A DNA stretch of 64,000 nucleotides from Lapillicoccus jejuensis (GCF_006715055.1 NZ_VFMN01000001.1:1364001-1428000), one strand, 5' to 3'. Positions 15,609 through 24,258 are shown, numbered from the stretch's first letter. The notes: generated by a model from the letters alone, not told the origin. Numbers and translations are program-made.

Positions 15609-16094
15609 TCACGCGACGAGCGCCGCGTCGATCTGGTCGATGGCCGACCGGGAGCCCTCCTCGACGCCCATGTCGAGCACCTTCTGCAGGTCCTCGGCCG
15701 AGTCGAACTGCGATACGTAGGTCGCCCGCGTGCCCTCGCCGTCCGCCTCGAACGCGTAGACGTTGTGCGACACCGGCATCCCCGGCGCGTCCTCGAGGTC
15801 GCCCGTCGCGAAGCCGTCGTCGAAGGTGAGGCGATGGGGCTCGTCGACGCCGGTGATGCGCCACCAGCCGCCGTACCGCTCCCCCTCCGGCGAGGCCATG
15901 TAGTAGGTGCAGCGGCTGCCCACGGACAGGTCGTGGTCGACGAAGGTCGCCGGGTAGGTCGGCGGACCCCAGACGCGCTCGAGCTGGCGCGGGTCGGCGT
16001 ACAGGCCCCAGACCCGCTCGACCGGCGCCGCGAAGTGCGCGGTGATGGTGAGCGTGCGGGCGTCGAGGTCCTTGGTGATGTCGGTGACGGGCAT
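15609..16094 (-). CDS. SRPBCC (AHSA1/START-like) domain protein
   Basis: 161 residues from ATG 16094. The AHSA1/SRPBCC pattern is present: LTITAHFAAPVERVWGLYAD, PRQLERVWGPPTYPATFVDH, a central GGWWRITGVDEPHRLTFDDG and a C-terminal long helix. These proteins have a deep hydrophobic pocket and bind or modify small ligands. It lies 6 bp downstream of an ArsR-family regulator, an arrangement very common in actinobacteria, where the regulator controls the pair. The permuted photolyase-like gene follows 32 bp further on, on the same strand, and may be in the same transcript. Confidence 0.9.
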   Translation of the reverse strand: MPVTDITKDLDARTLTITAHFAAPVERVWGLYADPRQLERVWGPPTYPATFVDHDLSVGSRCTYYMASPEGERYGGWWRITGVDEPHRLTFDDGFATGDLEDAPGMPVSHNVYAFEADGEGTRATYVSQFDSAEDLQKVLDMGVEEGSRSAIDQIDAALVA

Positions 16095-16100
16095 GGTGGG

Positions 16101-16457
16101 TCAGCTCCCTGTCGTGGGTGGAGTGGGCTGGTCGGGGTCCTGCGCGAGCAGCAGGTCGATGCGGTCGATGCGGCCGCGCCACACGGCCTCGAGCTCGTCG
16201 AGCAGCGAGGCGACGGACCGCACGGCGGTGACGTCGCCGGTGGCGAGGGCCTCGCGGCCCACCCGGCGCTTGGTCAGCAGACCGGCGCGCTCGAGGACGG
16301 CGACGTGCTTCTGGACGGCGGCGAAGCTCATCCCGTACGACGCCGCGAGGGTCGAGACCGAGTGCTCGCCGGCGAGGACGCGGCGCAGGATGTCGCGTCG
16401 GGTCCGGTCGGAGAGCGCGTGGAACAGCGCGTCGGCGCGGTCCTCGCTGTCGGTCAC
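16101..16457 (-). CDS. ArsR-family winged-helix regulator
   Basis: 118 residues from ATG/GTG 16457: ALFHALSDRTRRDILRRVLA, VSTLAASYGMSFAAVQKHVA (recognition helix) and VLERAGLLTKRRVGREAL (wing) match the ArsR subgroup that pairs with SRPBCC proteins. It lacks the metal-binding CxC of classical ArsR, so a non-metal signal is likely. First gene of an operon with the SRPBCC gene, 6 bp apart. Its promoter holds a TACAACC/GGTTGTA inverted repeat between -35 and -10, so it is probably autorepressed. The flavin monooxygenase gene diverges from it. Confidence 0.9.
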   Translation of the reverse strand: MTDSEDRADALFHALSDRTRRDILRRVLAGEHSVSTLAASYGMSFAAVQKHVAVLERAGLLTKRRVGREALATGDVTAVRSVASLLDELEAVWRGRIDRIDLLLAQDPDQPTPPTTGS

Positions 16458-16467
16458 AGAGATAACT

Positions 16468-16494
16468 TACAACCGTTTGGTTGTAGGTTGTCAA
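16468..16494 (-). promoter_or_regulatory. ArsR-gene promoter with embedded operator
   Basis: On the minus strand a perfect TTGACA lies at 16494-16489, and TAAGTT some 19 bases further on could be the -10. Between them the inverted repeat TACAACC (16468-16474), GTTT, GGTTGTA (16479-16485) has perfect 7-bp arms. An operator inside the -35/-10 spacer is what an autorepressing ArsR dimer would use. It also lies 28 bp before the divergent monooxygenase gene, which may share control. Confidence 0.7.
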
Positions 16495-16512
16495 GGGGGC
16501 GAGACTCGCGAG

Positions 16513-17964
16513 ATGGACGTCGTGGTCGTCGGGGCGGGCCCGACCGGGTTGGTGCTCGCCGGCGAGCTGGCCCTCGCCGGGGTGGACGTGCTCGTCCTCG
16601 AGCGGCGGGTGATCCCGGCGCTCGTCGGGACGCGGGCGCGCGGCTTCCACGCGCGCACCGTCGAGCTGCTCGACCAGCGCGGGCTCGCCGAGCGGTTCCT
16701 CGAGGTGGGGCGGCCGTTCGCCGTCTCGAGCCTCGCCGACGTCCCCCTGCCGGTGGCGCAGCTGCCGACCCGGCACCCGTACACCCTCGCCATCGAGCAG
16801 GTTGAGGTCGAACGACTGCTGCGCGGCTGGGTGGGCGAGCTCGACGTGCCGGTGCGGTGGGGCGTCGAGGTGGCCGGCGTCGAGCAGGACGCGGACGGGG
16901 TGACGGTGCGGCTCGCCGCGGGCGCCCCGATCCGGGCGTCGTACGTCGTCGCCGCCGACGGCGGGCGGAGCACCGTCCGCGACGCCGTCGGGCTGGGGCT
17001 CGTCGGCACCGAGGCGACCCGCAGCAACCTCATCGCCGACGCCCGGATCGACGACGACGCGCCGCGCGGGATGCGGCAGGACGCCCTGGGGATCCACGCG
17101 ATCGGACCGGTCGGCGCGGACGGCCTGTCCGGCGTCGTCGTCACCGAGCCGCGGGTCGGGCCCTCCACGCCCGCCACCGAGGACGAGCTGCGCGCGGCCG
17201 TCGTCGCGGTCTGGGGCGGCGACCTCGGGCTGCGCGACGTCGCGTGGGTGTCGCGCTTCACCGACGCCTGCCGCGTCGTCGAGGACCACCGGCGCGGGCG
17301 CGTCCTCGTCGCCGGCGACGCCGCCCACGTGCACCCGCCGACCGGCGGTCAGGGGTTGGGTCTCGGGTTCGAGGACGCGGTCTCGCTCGGGTGGCGGCTC
17401 GGTCAGGTCGTGCGCGGGGTGTCCCCGCAGACCCTGCTGGACACGTACGGCGCCGAGCGGCGGCCCGCGACGCAACGGGTCCTCGACCACGTCCTCACCC
17501 AGGCGTTCCTCCAGCGCGGGGACGCCCGGACAGAGGCGTTCCGCCGGTCCCTGGCGGCGCTGCTCGAGAGCGAGCCGGCGAGGGTCGCGACGGCGGCGCT
17601 GCAGATGGGGCTCGACGTCGTGCACGAGGTGCCGGGTGGCGGCGACCACCCGGTCGTCGGGCGACGGCTGCCGGACCTCGACCTGCTCGTCGACGGGACG
17701 CCCGTCCGCGCCTTCTCGCTGCTGCACGAGGCGCGTCCGCTGCTGCTCGACCTCGGCGGCGCGGGCGGGCTCGAGGCCCCCGGGGGCATCGTCCGGACGG
17801 TGCGGGCGCAGGCCCCGGTCGAGTGGGAGCTGCCGGTGGTCGGCGCGGTGCCCGCCCCCGGCGCCGTGCTCGTCCGACCGGACGGGCACGTCGCCTGGGC
17901 GGGCGACGACGACGGCGGGCTGGCGCCGGCCGTCACGAGGTGGTGCGGGACCGGCCCGGGGTGA
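16513..17964 (+). CDS. FAD-dependent aromatic monooxygenase (PheA/TfdB, rifampicin-monooxygenase-like)
   Basis: 483 residues from ATG 16513. Group A flavoprotein hydroxylase motifs in order: MDVVVVGAGPTGLVLAGELA (Rossmann GxGxxG), GTRARGFHARTVELLDQRGL, VVAADGGRSTVRDAVGL (DG motif), and RVLVAGDAAHVHPPTGGQGL, GLGFEDAVSLGWRL (GD and FAD-ribityl motif). A thioredoxin-like C-terminal domain follows. These enzymes hydroxylate phenols or rifamycins using NAD(P)H and O2; the substrate here is unknown. It diverges from the ArsR gene and may answer to the same operator. It converges on the PhoD gene with only 6 bp between stops. Confidence 0.88.
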   Translation: MDVVVVGAGPTGLVLAGELALAGVDVLVLERRVIPALVGTRARGFHARTVELLDQRGLAERFLEVGRPFAVSSLADVPLPVAQLPTRHPYTLAIEQVEVERLLRGWVGELDVPVRWGVEVAGVEQDADGVTVRLAAGAPIRASYVVAADGGRSTVRDAVGLGLVGTEATRSNLIADARIDDDAPRGMRQDALGIHAIGPVGADGLSGVVVTEPRVGPSTPATEDELRAAVVAVWGGDLGLRDVAWVSRFTDACRVVEDHRRGRVLVAGDAAHVHPPTGGQGLGLGFEDAVSLGWRLGQVVRGVSPQTLLDTYGAERRPATQRVLDHVLTQAFLQRGDARTEAFRRSLAALLESEPARVATAALQMGLDVVHEVPGGGDHPVVGRRLPDLDLLVDGTPVRAFSLLHEARPLLLDLGGAGGLEAPGGIVRTVRAQAPVEWELPVVGAVPAPGAVLVRPDGHVAWAGDDDGGLAPAVTRWCGTGPG

Positions 17965-17970
17965 CCCGGC

Positions 17971-19776
17971 TCAGCCCCGCCCGCGACCGGCGGTGCGCGG
18001 CTCGTCCGCGCGCGGTCCGACCGGCCCGGTCGCCGGGCTGAGCCGCCGCGCCCCGGCGAGGGTCTGCCAGGACGTCGCGTAGGCGGGGACGACGTCGGGG
18101 ACGACCCGCGGGTCGGGCTGCGCGCTCGTCGGGGTGGGCGTGAGGTGGAAGTCGGCCTGCACCCGCTCGGGGGTGACGTCGACGACGACGTACCCGTGCC
18201 CGACGCCGTCGAGGTAGGAGATCCACGGGTTCGTGGCCCGGACGGCGGCGGTCGCCCCCTTCACCGCGGTGACGACCACCTCCGGCGGCACGCCGGTGAG
18301 GGCACCCGAGAACCCCTCGTAAAAGCCGTCGCTCGTCACCGACGGGCAGACGAACTCGACGCCCACGCCGTCGTACGACGCGGTCCTGGTCGCCGGCAGG
18401 TCCATCGCCCACGACGAGTGGATGTCGCCGGTGAGGACGACGGTGTCGCCGGCCTCCGCGGGCAGACCGGCGAGGTGGCCGAGCAGGTGCGTCTGGTCGG
18501 CCTGGTAGCCGTCCCACTGGTCGGAGTTGAGCAGCTCGGGGACGCCGTTGATGCCCAGCGCGGCGCCCGGGAAGCGGACCGGCGTGAGGACGACCTGGTT
18601 GCCGACGAGGTGCCAGGGGACCGAGCCGTCGGCGAGACCCTCTTCGAGCCAGGCGAGCTGCTCGGGCTCGGGCAGGTGCCGGGTCGGGTCGGCCAGCTGC
18701 GCCTGGACGGCGGGGTCGCTGTCGGGGATGAACCCGCCGCCGGTCGTCGTGAAGGGCGCGACGTCGACCTGGCGGCTGCGGTTCTGCCGGGTCTCGAGGA
18801 CCGACAGGTCCGCGAGGGCGCCGAAGGTGAAACGCTTGAAGAAGCGCCGGCCCTGGTGGGGGACCTCCTGCTGGTCGGGCATCCGGAAGGGCATCCACTC
18901 GAGGTAGGCCTGGTAGGCGTCCCGCCGGCGGCGCAGGAACGAGCCCTCCCCCGGGTCGTGGTTCTCCGCGCCGTCGTCCCACGCGTTGTTGGCGACCTCG
19001 TGGTCGTCGAAGATCGTGATGAAGGGGACCGCCGCGTGCGCCGCGCGCAGGTCGGGGTCGGCCTTGTGCAGCGCGTGGCGCAGCCGGTAGTCGCGCAGGT
19101 CGAGGGTCTCCGTCGGCGGCTGGGCGTCGCGGACGCCGATGAGCTGGTCGGGGCCGTAGCGGTCGGCGCCGTTGCCGTACTCGTAGATGTAGTCACCGAC
19201 GTGCAGCACGAAGTCGAGGTCGGTGCGCGCGGCGATCGCGCGGTAGGCGCCGAAGTAGCCCCCGGTGTAGTTGCTGCACGACACGAGGGCGAGGCGCAGC
19301 GCGCGGACCTTGCCCGGCACGTCGGGGGCGGTGCGGGTCGACCCCACCGGGCTCGTCCCGCCCTTGGCGACGAAGCGGTACCAGTAGCGCGTGTAGGGCT
19401 GCAGACCCGTCACGACGACCTTGACCGTGTGGTCGCTGTCGGGGCTGGTCATGACGTGACCGCGCTGGACGACGGTCGTGAAGGCCGCGTCGGCGGCCAC
19501 CTCCCAGCGCACGTTGAGCGGGGCGCCGAGGCCGCTGCCGGGCGTCGCGACCGGCTGCCCGGGGCGGGTCGGCGGGGTGGCCCGCGTCCAGATGACGACG
19601 CTGTTGCCGCGGGGGTCGCCGCTCGCGACGCCGTACCCGAAGACGCCCTGGCTCGCCGGCTCGGCGGCGACCGCCTCGTCGAAGGGGCGCAGCACCCCGA
19701 GGGCGGTCGCGCCGGCGGCGGCCGCGGCCCCCTTGAGGACGGTACGGCGGCTGGGGGCGGGTCGCGTCGACGTCAT
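17971..19776 (-). CDS. phoD: PhoD-type alkaline phosphatase, Tat-exported
   Basis: 601 residues. A Tat signal (RR at 10-11 in PSRRTVLKG, hydrophobic AAAAAGATALGVL, cleavage near AVA-AEP) directs it out of the cell folded. An N-terminal fibronectin-like domain (VRWEVAADAAFTTVV...) precedes the PhoD metallophosphatase: ALVSCSNYTGGYFGAYRAIA (Cys and Asn ligands), FVLHVGDYIYEYGNG, TIFDDHEVANNAWDDGAENH and LTGDIHSSWAMDL. This set binds Fe3+/Ca2+ in PhoD of Bacillus. It hydrolyses phosphomonoesters and diesters such as teichoic acid, typically under phosphate starvation. No Pho box was recognised upstream (19777-19867). Confidence 0.92.
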   Translation of the reverse strand: MTSTRPAPSRRTVLKGAAAAAGATALGVLRPFDEAVAAEPASQGVFGYGVASGDPRGNSVVIWTRATPPTRPGQPVATPGSGLGAPLNVRWEVAADAAFTTVVQRGHVMTSPDSDHTVKVVVTGLQPYTRYWYRFVAKGGTSPVGSTRTAPDVPGKVRALRLALVSCSNYTGGYFGAYRAIAARTDLDFVLHVGDYIYEYGNGADRYGPDQLIGVRDAQPPTETLDLRDYRLRHALHKADPDLRAAHAAVPFITIFDDHEVANNAWDDGAENHDPGEGSFLRRRRDAYQAYLEWMPFRMPDQQEVPHQGRRFFKRFTFGALADLSVLETRQNRSRQVDVAPFTTTGGGFIPDSDPAVQAQLADPTRHLPEPEQLAWLEEGLADGSVPWHLVGNQVVLTPVRFPGAALGINGVPELLNSDQWDGYQADQTHLLGHLAGLPAEAGDTVVLTGDIHSSWAMDLPATRTASYDGVGVEFVCPSVTSDGFYEGFSGALTGVPPEVVVTAVKGATAAVRATNPWISYLDGVGHGYVVVDVTPERVQADFHLTPTPTSAQPDPRVVPDVVPAYATSWQTLAGARRLSPATGPVGPRADEPRTAGRGRG

Positions 19777-19867
19777 GGCCGCATGCTCGACGCAGGCCGG
19801 TGAACGTCACCACCTCGGCGGGTGAACGGCGGACGACGGCCCTCGCCGGCGGCGCCCGTCCGTGCCG

Positions 19868-20560
19868 TCAGTGCGGCGGGAGCGCGAAGCGACCCGAGAC
19901 GACGTACGTCACCCCGTCGGCGAGCAGCGCGAGGGCCGCCAGCGCGACGACGGCGGTGGCCACCGGACGCAGCGCACCGACGAGGCGCTGCGTCCCCGCG
20001 ACGACGCGGGTCACCGCGGGCGAGTCGCGGCCGGCGGCGAGGGCGGCGACGGTGACGACCATCGGCGACTGCGCGACGAGGAACCACAGCAGCAGCGCCC
20101 CGGCCATGACGAGGTGGCTGTCCTCGCGGGCGGTGAGGAGCACGGCGCCGACGTACCCGGGGTCGCTGACGCCGGCCAGGCCCCACAGGACCCCGGCGAC
20201 GAGGAGGGCACGGGCGGACAGCCCCTTCGGCGGGGAGGTCGGGTCACGTGGGCGGTCGCGGCTGGCCCACCGGTGGGCCGCCCACCCGGCCAGCGCGGCG
20301 GCCACGACGAGCTCGACGGCGAGGCGCCAGCCCCCAGGGACGTGCCGCACCTCGTGCAGCAGGTAGCCCGTGAGGTGGTGGACCGAGCGGCCGAGGACCG
20401 TGCCGAGGACGACGGTCGCGAGCAGCGTCCCGACGGCGAAGGCGACGAGCGCGCGGCGGCGGGCGCCGGCGCCGAGGGCGGCGGCGAGGATGAGGACGCT
20501 GAACGGGTCGAACCCGACGACGGCGAAACCGAGCACGCCGCTGACCAGGCCCCACGACAC
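19868..20560 (-). CDS. Six-helix membrane protein, GAP/LysE-like
   Basis: 230 residues from GTG 20560 with about six hydrophobic segments, two blocks of three separated by a charged loop (RWASRDRPRDPTSPPKGLSA). The first helix pair FDPFSVLILAAALGAGARRR resembles the Sap/GAP membrane family near LysE-type exporters, where an Asp-Pro in the first helix pair is usual. Role unknown, possibly export of a small molecule or lipid. 91 bp upstream of the PhoD gene on the same strand; co-transcription is possible. Confidence 0.65.
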   Translation of the reverse strand: MSWGLVSGVLGFAVVGFDPFSVLILAAALGAGARRRALVAFAVGTLLATVVLGTVLGRSVHHLTGYLLHEVRHVPGGWRLAVELVVAAALAGWAAHRWASRDRPRDPTSPPKGLSARALLVAGVLWGLAGVSDPGYVGAVLLTAREDSHLVMAGALLLWFLVAQSPMVVTVAALAAGRDSPAVTRVVAGTQRLVGALRPVATAVVALAALALLADGVTYVVSGRFALPPH

Positions 20561-20591
20561 CCGGTGACCCTAACGGGAGGTCCCGGGCCGG

Positions 20592-21161
20592 TCAGCGGGC
20601 GGCGTCGCGGGCCGCCTGCTCGACGCGGGCGTTCCACGCGCGCCGGCGCTCGCCGTCGCCCGGCGGCGCGGCGTTGTCGTCGCCGACCGCCCCGTCGAGC
20701 TGCTCGCGCAGGATGTCGGCGTGGCCGGCGTGGCGGGCGGTCTCGGTGAGCAGGTGGCTGACGACGGCGAGCAGCGTGACGTCCGCGCGCCACCACGGGA
20801 CGTGACCGGGGGCGTCGAGCGGCAGCTCGGCGATCGTCGCGTCGGCGTGGGCGGCGACCCGCTCGTGGAGCCCGAGGACGTCCGCGCGCGTCTCGTCGGC
20901 CCGCACCCAGAGGTGGTCGCGGTTGCCGGCGTGGTCGGTCCACGCCGGCAGCGGCTCGGGGAACGGACGGCCGAACACTTCGCCCAGGTAGCGCGACTCC
21001 CACAGCGCGCAGTGCTTGACCAGACCGAGCAGGGTGGTGCCGGTCGGGGTGAGCGGCCTCCGGACGTCGTACTCGCCCAGGCCGTCGAGCTTGCCGACGA
21101 GCGAGGCCCGCGCGTCCCGCAGGTCGGTGAGCAGCCGGGGTCTCGCGAGGGCGTCGTCCAC
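20592..21161 (-). CDS. DinB-family protein (DUF664)
   Basis: 189 residues from ATG 21161. Four-helix-bundle DinB/DUF664 features: YDVRRPLTPTGTTLLGLVKH (first His), HCALWESRYLGEVFGRPFP and HLLTETARHAGHADILRE with the second and third metal His. The triad binds a divalent metal; some relatives are thiol transferases for mycothiol or bacillithiol, which would suit an actinobacterium, though DUF664 members are mostly uncharacterised. Cytoplasmic. It is followed on the same strand by the GAP-like membrane gene 31 bp away. Confidence 0.88.
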   Translation of the reverse strand: MDDALARPRLLTDLRDARASLVGKLDGLGEYDVRRPLTPTGTTLLGLVKHCALWESRYLGEVFGRPFPEPLPAWTDHAGNRDHLWVRADETRADVLGLHERVAAHADATIAELPLDAPGHVPWWRADVTLLAVVSHLLTETARHAGHADILREQLDGAVGDDNAAPPGDGERRRAWNARVEQAARDAAR

Positions 21162-21191
21162 CCTCGCGACGGTAGCCGGGCCGTGGGCCGG

Positions 21192-21767
21192 TCAGGCCCT
21201 GACGCGCGCGTACTCCTCGACGACGACGCCGGAGCCGAAGGTCCGAGAGCCGACCGGGGCGAAGGGCTGCGGTCCGTCGGTCGCCCCGGCCACCAACGGG
21301 ATCCCCGCCCCGAGGAGCACCGGGTGCCGCTTGAGGACGAGCCGGTCGATGTCCGCGGCGAGGCTGCCGGCCAGGCGCCCCCCGCCGCAGAGCCAGAGGT
21401 CGAGATCGCCGTCCTCGGCCTTGAGGCGGCGGACCGTCCCGACGGGGTCGTCGGTGAGGGTGACGTCGTCCGCCACCTCGCGTTTGCGGCGGCTCGCGAC
21501 CACCTGGCGCAGGTAGGGGTACGGGCTCGCGATGCCCGCCTCCAGCGCCGGGACCAGCGTGTCCCAGCCCATGACGACGGTGTCGAAGCGGGTGCCCGGC
21601 GGCGTCGTCCCCATCGCCGCGTGGGCGTGGGCCGGGAGCGCGTCGCCGTACTCCCCGACGACGACCTCGACGTGGTCCCCGTCGCCGAGGAAGGCGTCGT
21701 ACCGGCCCTGCGGGTCGGCGATGTAGCCGTCGAGGCTGACGGCGACGTAGTAGACGAGCTCTCTCAT
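21192..21767 (-). CDS. Dihydrofolate reductase family protein (RibD C-terminal-like)
   Basis: 191 residues from ATG 21767: ELVYYVAVSLDGYIADPQGR at the start, TVVMGWDTLVPAL, LWLCGGGRLAGSLAADIDRL (NADPH-binding Gly-rich loop) and HPVLLGAGIPL. This is the YwjB/YyaP-like branch of the DHFR-like family, reducing an unknown substrate with NADPH. It diverges from a TetR regulator across 46 bp containing an ACGACA/TGTCGT inverted repeat, so TetR most likely represses it. The frame is open 6 codons further up, but the ATG at 21767 matches the family. Confidence 0.87.
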   Translation of the reverse strand: MRELVYYVAVSLDGYIADPQGRYDAFLGDGDHVEVVVGEYGDALPAHAHAAMGTTPPGTRFDTVVMGWDTLVPALEAGIASPYPYLRQVVASRRKREVADDVTLTDDPVGTVRRLKAEDGDLDLWLCGGGRLAGSLAADIDRLVLKRHPVLLGAGIPLVAGATDGPQPFAPVGSRTFGSGVVVEEYARVRA

Positions 21768-21778
21768 CAGGCCAATGT

Positions 21779-21806
21779 ACGACACCTGTCGTGGTTACCG
21801 TACGAT
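21779..21806. promoter_or_regulatory. TetR operator and promoter between divergent genes
   Basis: ACGACA (21779-21784), CC, TGTCGT (21787-21792) is a 6+6 inverted repeat 12 bp before the reductase start codon on one side. On the plus strand TACGAT at 21801-21806 is a good -10 for the TetR gene, placing transcription start at about the ATG (21814), so the message is probably leaderless. The operator would cover the -35 region of the regulator and the -10/start region of the reductase. Confidence 0.6.
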
Positions 21807-21813
21807 CGTGCTC

Positions 21814-22380
21814 ATGGCGCAGAACCCGGCCCGGCGACGCGCGCTGGCCGACGCGGGGATCCGGGTGCTGGCGCAGGAGGGGGCTCGCGGGCTGACCCAC
21901 CGGGCGGTCGACGCCGAGGCCGGGGTGCCGCGCGGCACCGCCTCGAACTACTTCCCCACCCGGGAGGACCTCGTCGCCGCGCTCGTCGGCCGCCTCGGCG
22001 AGCGGCTCACGCCCACCGCGGACGACCTCGCGCCCTTCGCCGGTCGCACCCCCGACCGCGCGCTGCTCGGCGCCTACCTGCGCGACGTCGTGCGGCGGGT
22101 GCGGGCCGAGCCCCAGGTCGCCCTGGCACTGCTCGAGCTGCGACTGGAGGCCGTACGACGCCCCGCGGTCGCCGAGGCGCTCGGCGCGTGGCGGCGCGCC
22201 GCCTTCGCGGACGACGTCGCCTTCCACACCGCGGCCGGGCTGCCGGGCGGGCGGACCGAGCTCCTCCTCTTCCACTACGCCCTCGACGGTCTCCTCCTCG
22301 ACCGGCTGACGATCCCGCTCGACCCCGAGCTCACCGTGGACGACACGGTCGACGAGCTGGTCGCGCGGCTGCTCCCCTGA
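21814..22380 (+). CDS. TetR-family regulator
   Basis: 188 residues from ATG 21814 (an in-frame GTG lies at 21808). N-terminal helix-turn-helix: ALADAGIRVLAQEGARGLTH, RAVDAEAGVPRGTASNYFPT, REDLVAALVGRL; the SNYFPTREDL block is typical of this branch. C-terminal helices form the ligand and dimer domain (ALLELRLEAVRRPAVAEALG). It most likely represses the divergent reductase gene and itself. The 159-bp gap downstream to the HNH gene contains an inverted repeat described separately. Confidence 0.9.
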   Translation: MAQNPARRRALADAGIRVLAQEGARGLTHRAVDAEAGVPRGTASNYFPTREDLVAALVGRLGERLTPTADDLAPFAGRTPDRALLGAYLRDVVRRVRAEPQVALALLELRLEAVRRPAVAEALGAWRRAAFADDVAFHTAAGLPGGRTELLLFHYALDGLLLDRLTIPLDPELTVDDTVDELVARLLP

Positions 22381-22459
22381 GGCTCTTTGGGGCACGTGGG
22401 TCGCCGTTGTCAAGCGGATGGTCGGTCAGGGTGTTGAGACGTCCGATTTGCGTGTTGAT

Positions 22460-22490
22460 GCCAATCCGACTGTGCGACAGCAGGATTGGC
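22460..22490. repeat. Inverted repeat upstream of DUF222/HNH gene
   Basis: GCCAATCC (22460-22467) and GGATTGGC (22483-22490), perfect 8-bp arms, 15-base spacer, in an unusually AT-rich stretch (about 22430-22500) 50 bp before the HNH start codon. It could be an operator, a recombination footprint of the mobile 13E12-type family, or a weak terminator for the TetR gene; no T-run follows. Confidence 0.5.
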
Positions 22491-22539
22491 GTGCAACGGC
22501 CGGGATAGGACTGTCGGTGGTCGCGTCTAGCGTGGGGAC

Positions 22540-24258
22540 ATGGACGAGGACCTGACCCCGGAGCGTGGTGCGGCGGACGCCGCTGCCGCGCCCGGTGGTG
22601 CCTCTGGTGGTGAGGGGTCGTGGCGGCGGGTCGGGGACGTCCTGGGTGAGCCGGCGGGGTGGTCGGCCGGGTTCGGGGAGAAGCGCCAGGACCACGCTCC
22701 CGGTGCGCTCGGCGACGGTGGAGCGCACGAGAGAGCAGCGCTGGACGCTGCGACGGCGGCGGCGGTCCAGGCGCTGCGCGCGGCGACGGATCCGTCGGCC
22801 ACACCGCAGGGGTGCCGGCTGTCGACCGGGCAGGTGCTCGCCGCGTTCGGGGACATCGGGGAGGCCCGGGCCCGGCTCGAGGTGCTCGAGCAGGTCCTGC
22901 TCGGGGAGGTCCTCTCGCGGGGGCTGGCGTCCGAGGCCGGGTTCTCCGTGGCGGACTACACCCGCCAGGCCCTCGGGGCACGGGCGCCGCTGCCGGAGGT
23001 GAACACCGTCGCCGCCGCGGTCACGGTGGCGCGAGCCACCGCCGCGCCTGACGCAGGACAGCTCGGGGGCGCGTCACGGGACCGGGTGCCCGGCGCGGAC
23101 GTCGTCCGCGAGGCGATCTTCTCCACCGCGCTGCCTGTCGGGCGGGCCGCGCAGATCGTGCGGTTCGCCCAGCAGATCTCGCCCGCCGCGGACGAGGACG
23201 ACCTGACGACCTGGGTGACCGGGCTCGTCGTGGGCGCCTCCGACGTCCTGCCCGACGTCCGACCAGACGGCTCCACGGATCCGCGTGAGACCGAGGCTCC
23301 GGGGTCCTCTCGGGGCGTGGACGCGAAGCGGCTGGCCCGGCACCTGCGCGAAGCCGCCGCCGTGGTCAAACCCTCGAGGGACCTCGAGGACGACGAACGC
23401 CGCGCCCGCCAGGCCCGCGCGTTCACCCGCACCGACGGCGGTTGCTCCGCCACAGGCCTGGCCTCCTACAAGCTGACCCTCGACCCCGAGGGCGCCGCGA
23501 TCGTCGACGCCGCCGTGTCCGCGCTGTCAGCGCCCCGCCGGCTGCAGGACGGCACCCTCGAACCGGGCGAGACGACCGACCCCCGCTCACCCGCGACCCG
23601 CCGCGCGGACGCGCTGCTCGACCTCGTCACCCGCGCCGTCGCCGCCGGCGGCGGAAGCGCCATGCCGGGCAGCGCAGGCAGCGAGAGCACCACCTCCCAG
23701 GACGGCGACAACGCCGCCAGCACGACGGGTGACAACGTGGGTGACCGAGCCGGTGACACGGCGGGTAGCACGCCGGGGGCGGCGTTCGGGCCTCGCCCCG
23801 GGCTCGGCGACAAGACCCAGCTGCTCGTCACCATCGACTACGACGCCCTGACCGGCGCCCTCGACCGCGCCGGCATCACCTCCACCGGCGAGGTCCTCTC
23901 CCCCGCCACCGTCCGCCGCCTCGCCTGCGAGGCCGGGATCATCCCCGCCCTCCTCGGCGCCGACGGCCAGGTCCTCGACCTCGGCCGCACCAAGCGCCTG
24001 TTCGCCCCCGCGCAGCGCCTCAACGTGTGGAGGCGGGACAAGCACTGCACCTACCCCGGCTGCACGACACCCGCCACCTGGTGCGACGTCCACCACGTCC
24101 AGTGGTGGTCACGCGGCGGCACCACCGACCGCAGCAACGCCGCCCTGCTCTGCCGACGCCACCACACCCACGTCCACACCCACGACCTCACCGCGAGCGT
24201 CACCCCCACCGGCGTCCGCTGGCACACCCCACCACCGACCCCACCCCTGCGCTCATGA
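22540..24258 (+). CDS. DUF222/HNH endonuclease, 13E12 repeat family
   Basis: 572 residues from ATG 22540. The N-terminal half is the DUF222 helical region (ALDAATAAAVQALRAATDPS, then LEVLEQVLLGEVLSRGLASE); a low-complexity Gly/Ser/Thr/Asp linker lies at about residues 375-415; the C-terminus is an HNH nuclease: RLACEAGIIPALLGADGQVL, CTYPGCTTPATWCDVHHVQ, WWSRGGTTDRSNAALLCRRH. This is the actinobacterial 13E12 family, found in many copies per genome and thought to be mobile or to promote its own spread. The HNH Cys, His and Asn residues are intact. No terminal inverted repeats or target duplications were found at the borders. Confidence 0.92.
   Translation: MDEDLTPERGAADAAAAPGGASGGEGSWRRVGDVLGEPAGWSAGFGEKRQDHAPGALGDGGAHERAALDAATAAAVQALRAATDPSATPQGCRLSTGQVLAAFGDIGEARARLEVLEQVLLGEVLSRGLASEAGFSVADYTRQALGARAPLPEVNTVAAAVTVARATAAPDAGQLGGASRDRVPGADVVREAIFSTALPVGRAAQIVRFAQQISPAADEDDLTTWVTGLVVGASDVLPDVRPDGSTDPRETEAPGSSRGVDAKRLARHLREAAAVVKPSRDLEDDERRARQARAFTRTDGGCSATGLASYKLTLDPEGAAIVDAAVSALSAPRRLQDGTLEPGETTDPRSPATRRADALLDLVTRAVAAGGGSAMPGSAGSESTTSQDGDNAASTTGDNVGDRAGDTAGSTPGAAFGPRPGLGDKTQLLVTIDYDALTGALDRAGITSTGEVLSPATVRRLACEAGIIPALLGADGQVLDLGRTKRLFAPAQRLNVWRRDKHCTYPGCTTPATWCDVHHVQWWSRGGTTDRSNAALLCRRHHTHVHTHDLTASVTPTGVRWHTPPPTPPLRS

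Noticed and set aside
22540-24258. DUF222/HNH gene as part of an insertion sequence or prophage
   Set aside because: No transposase, integrase, terminal inverted repeats or target duplication at either border; both flanks are ordinary genes.
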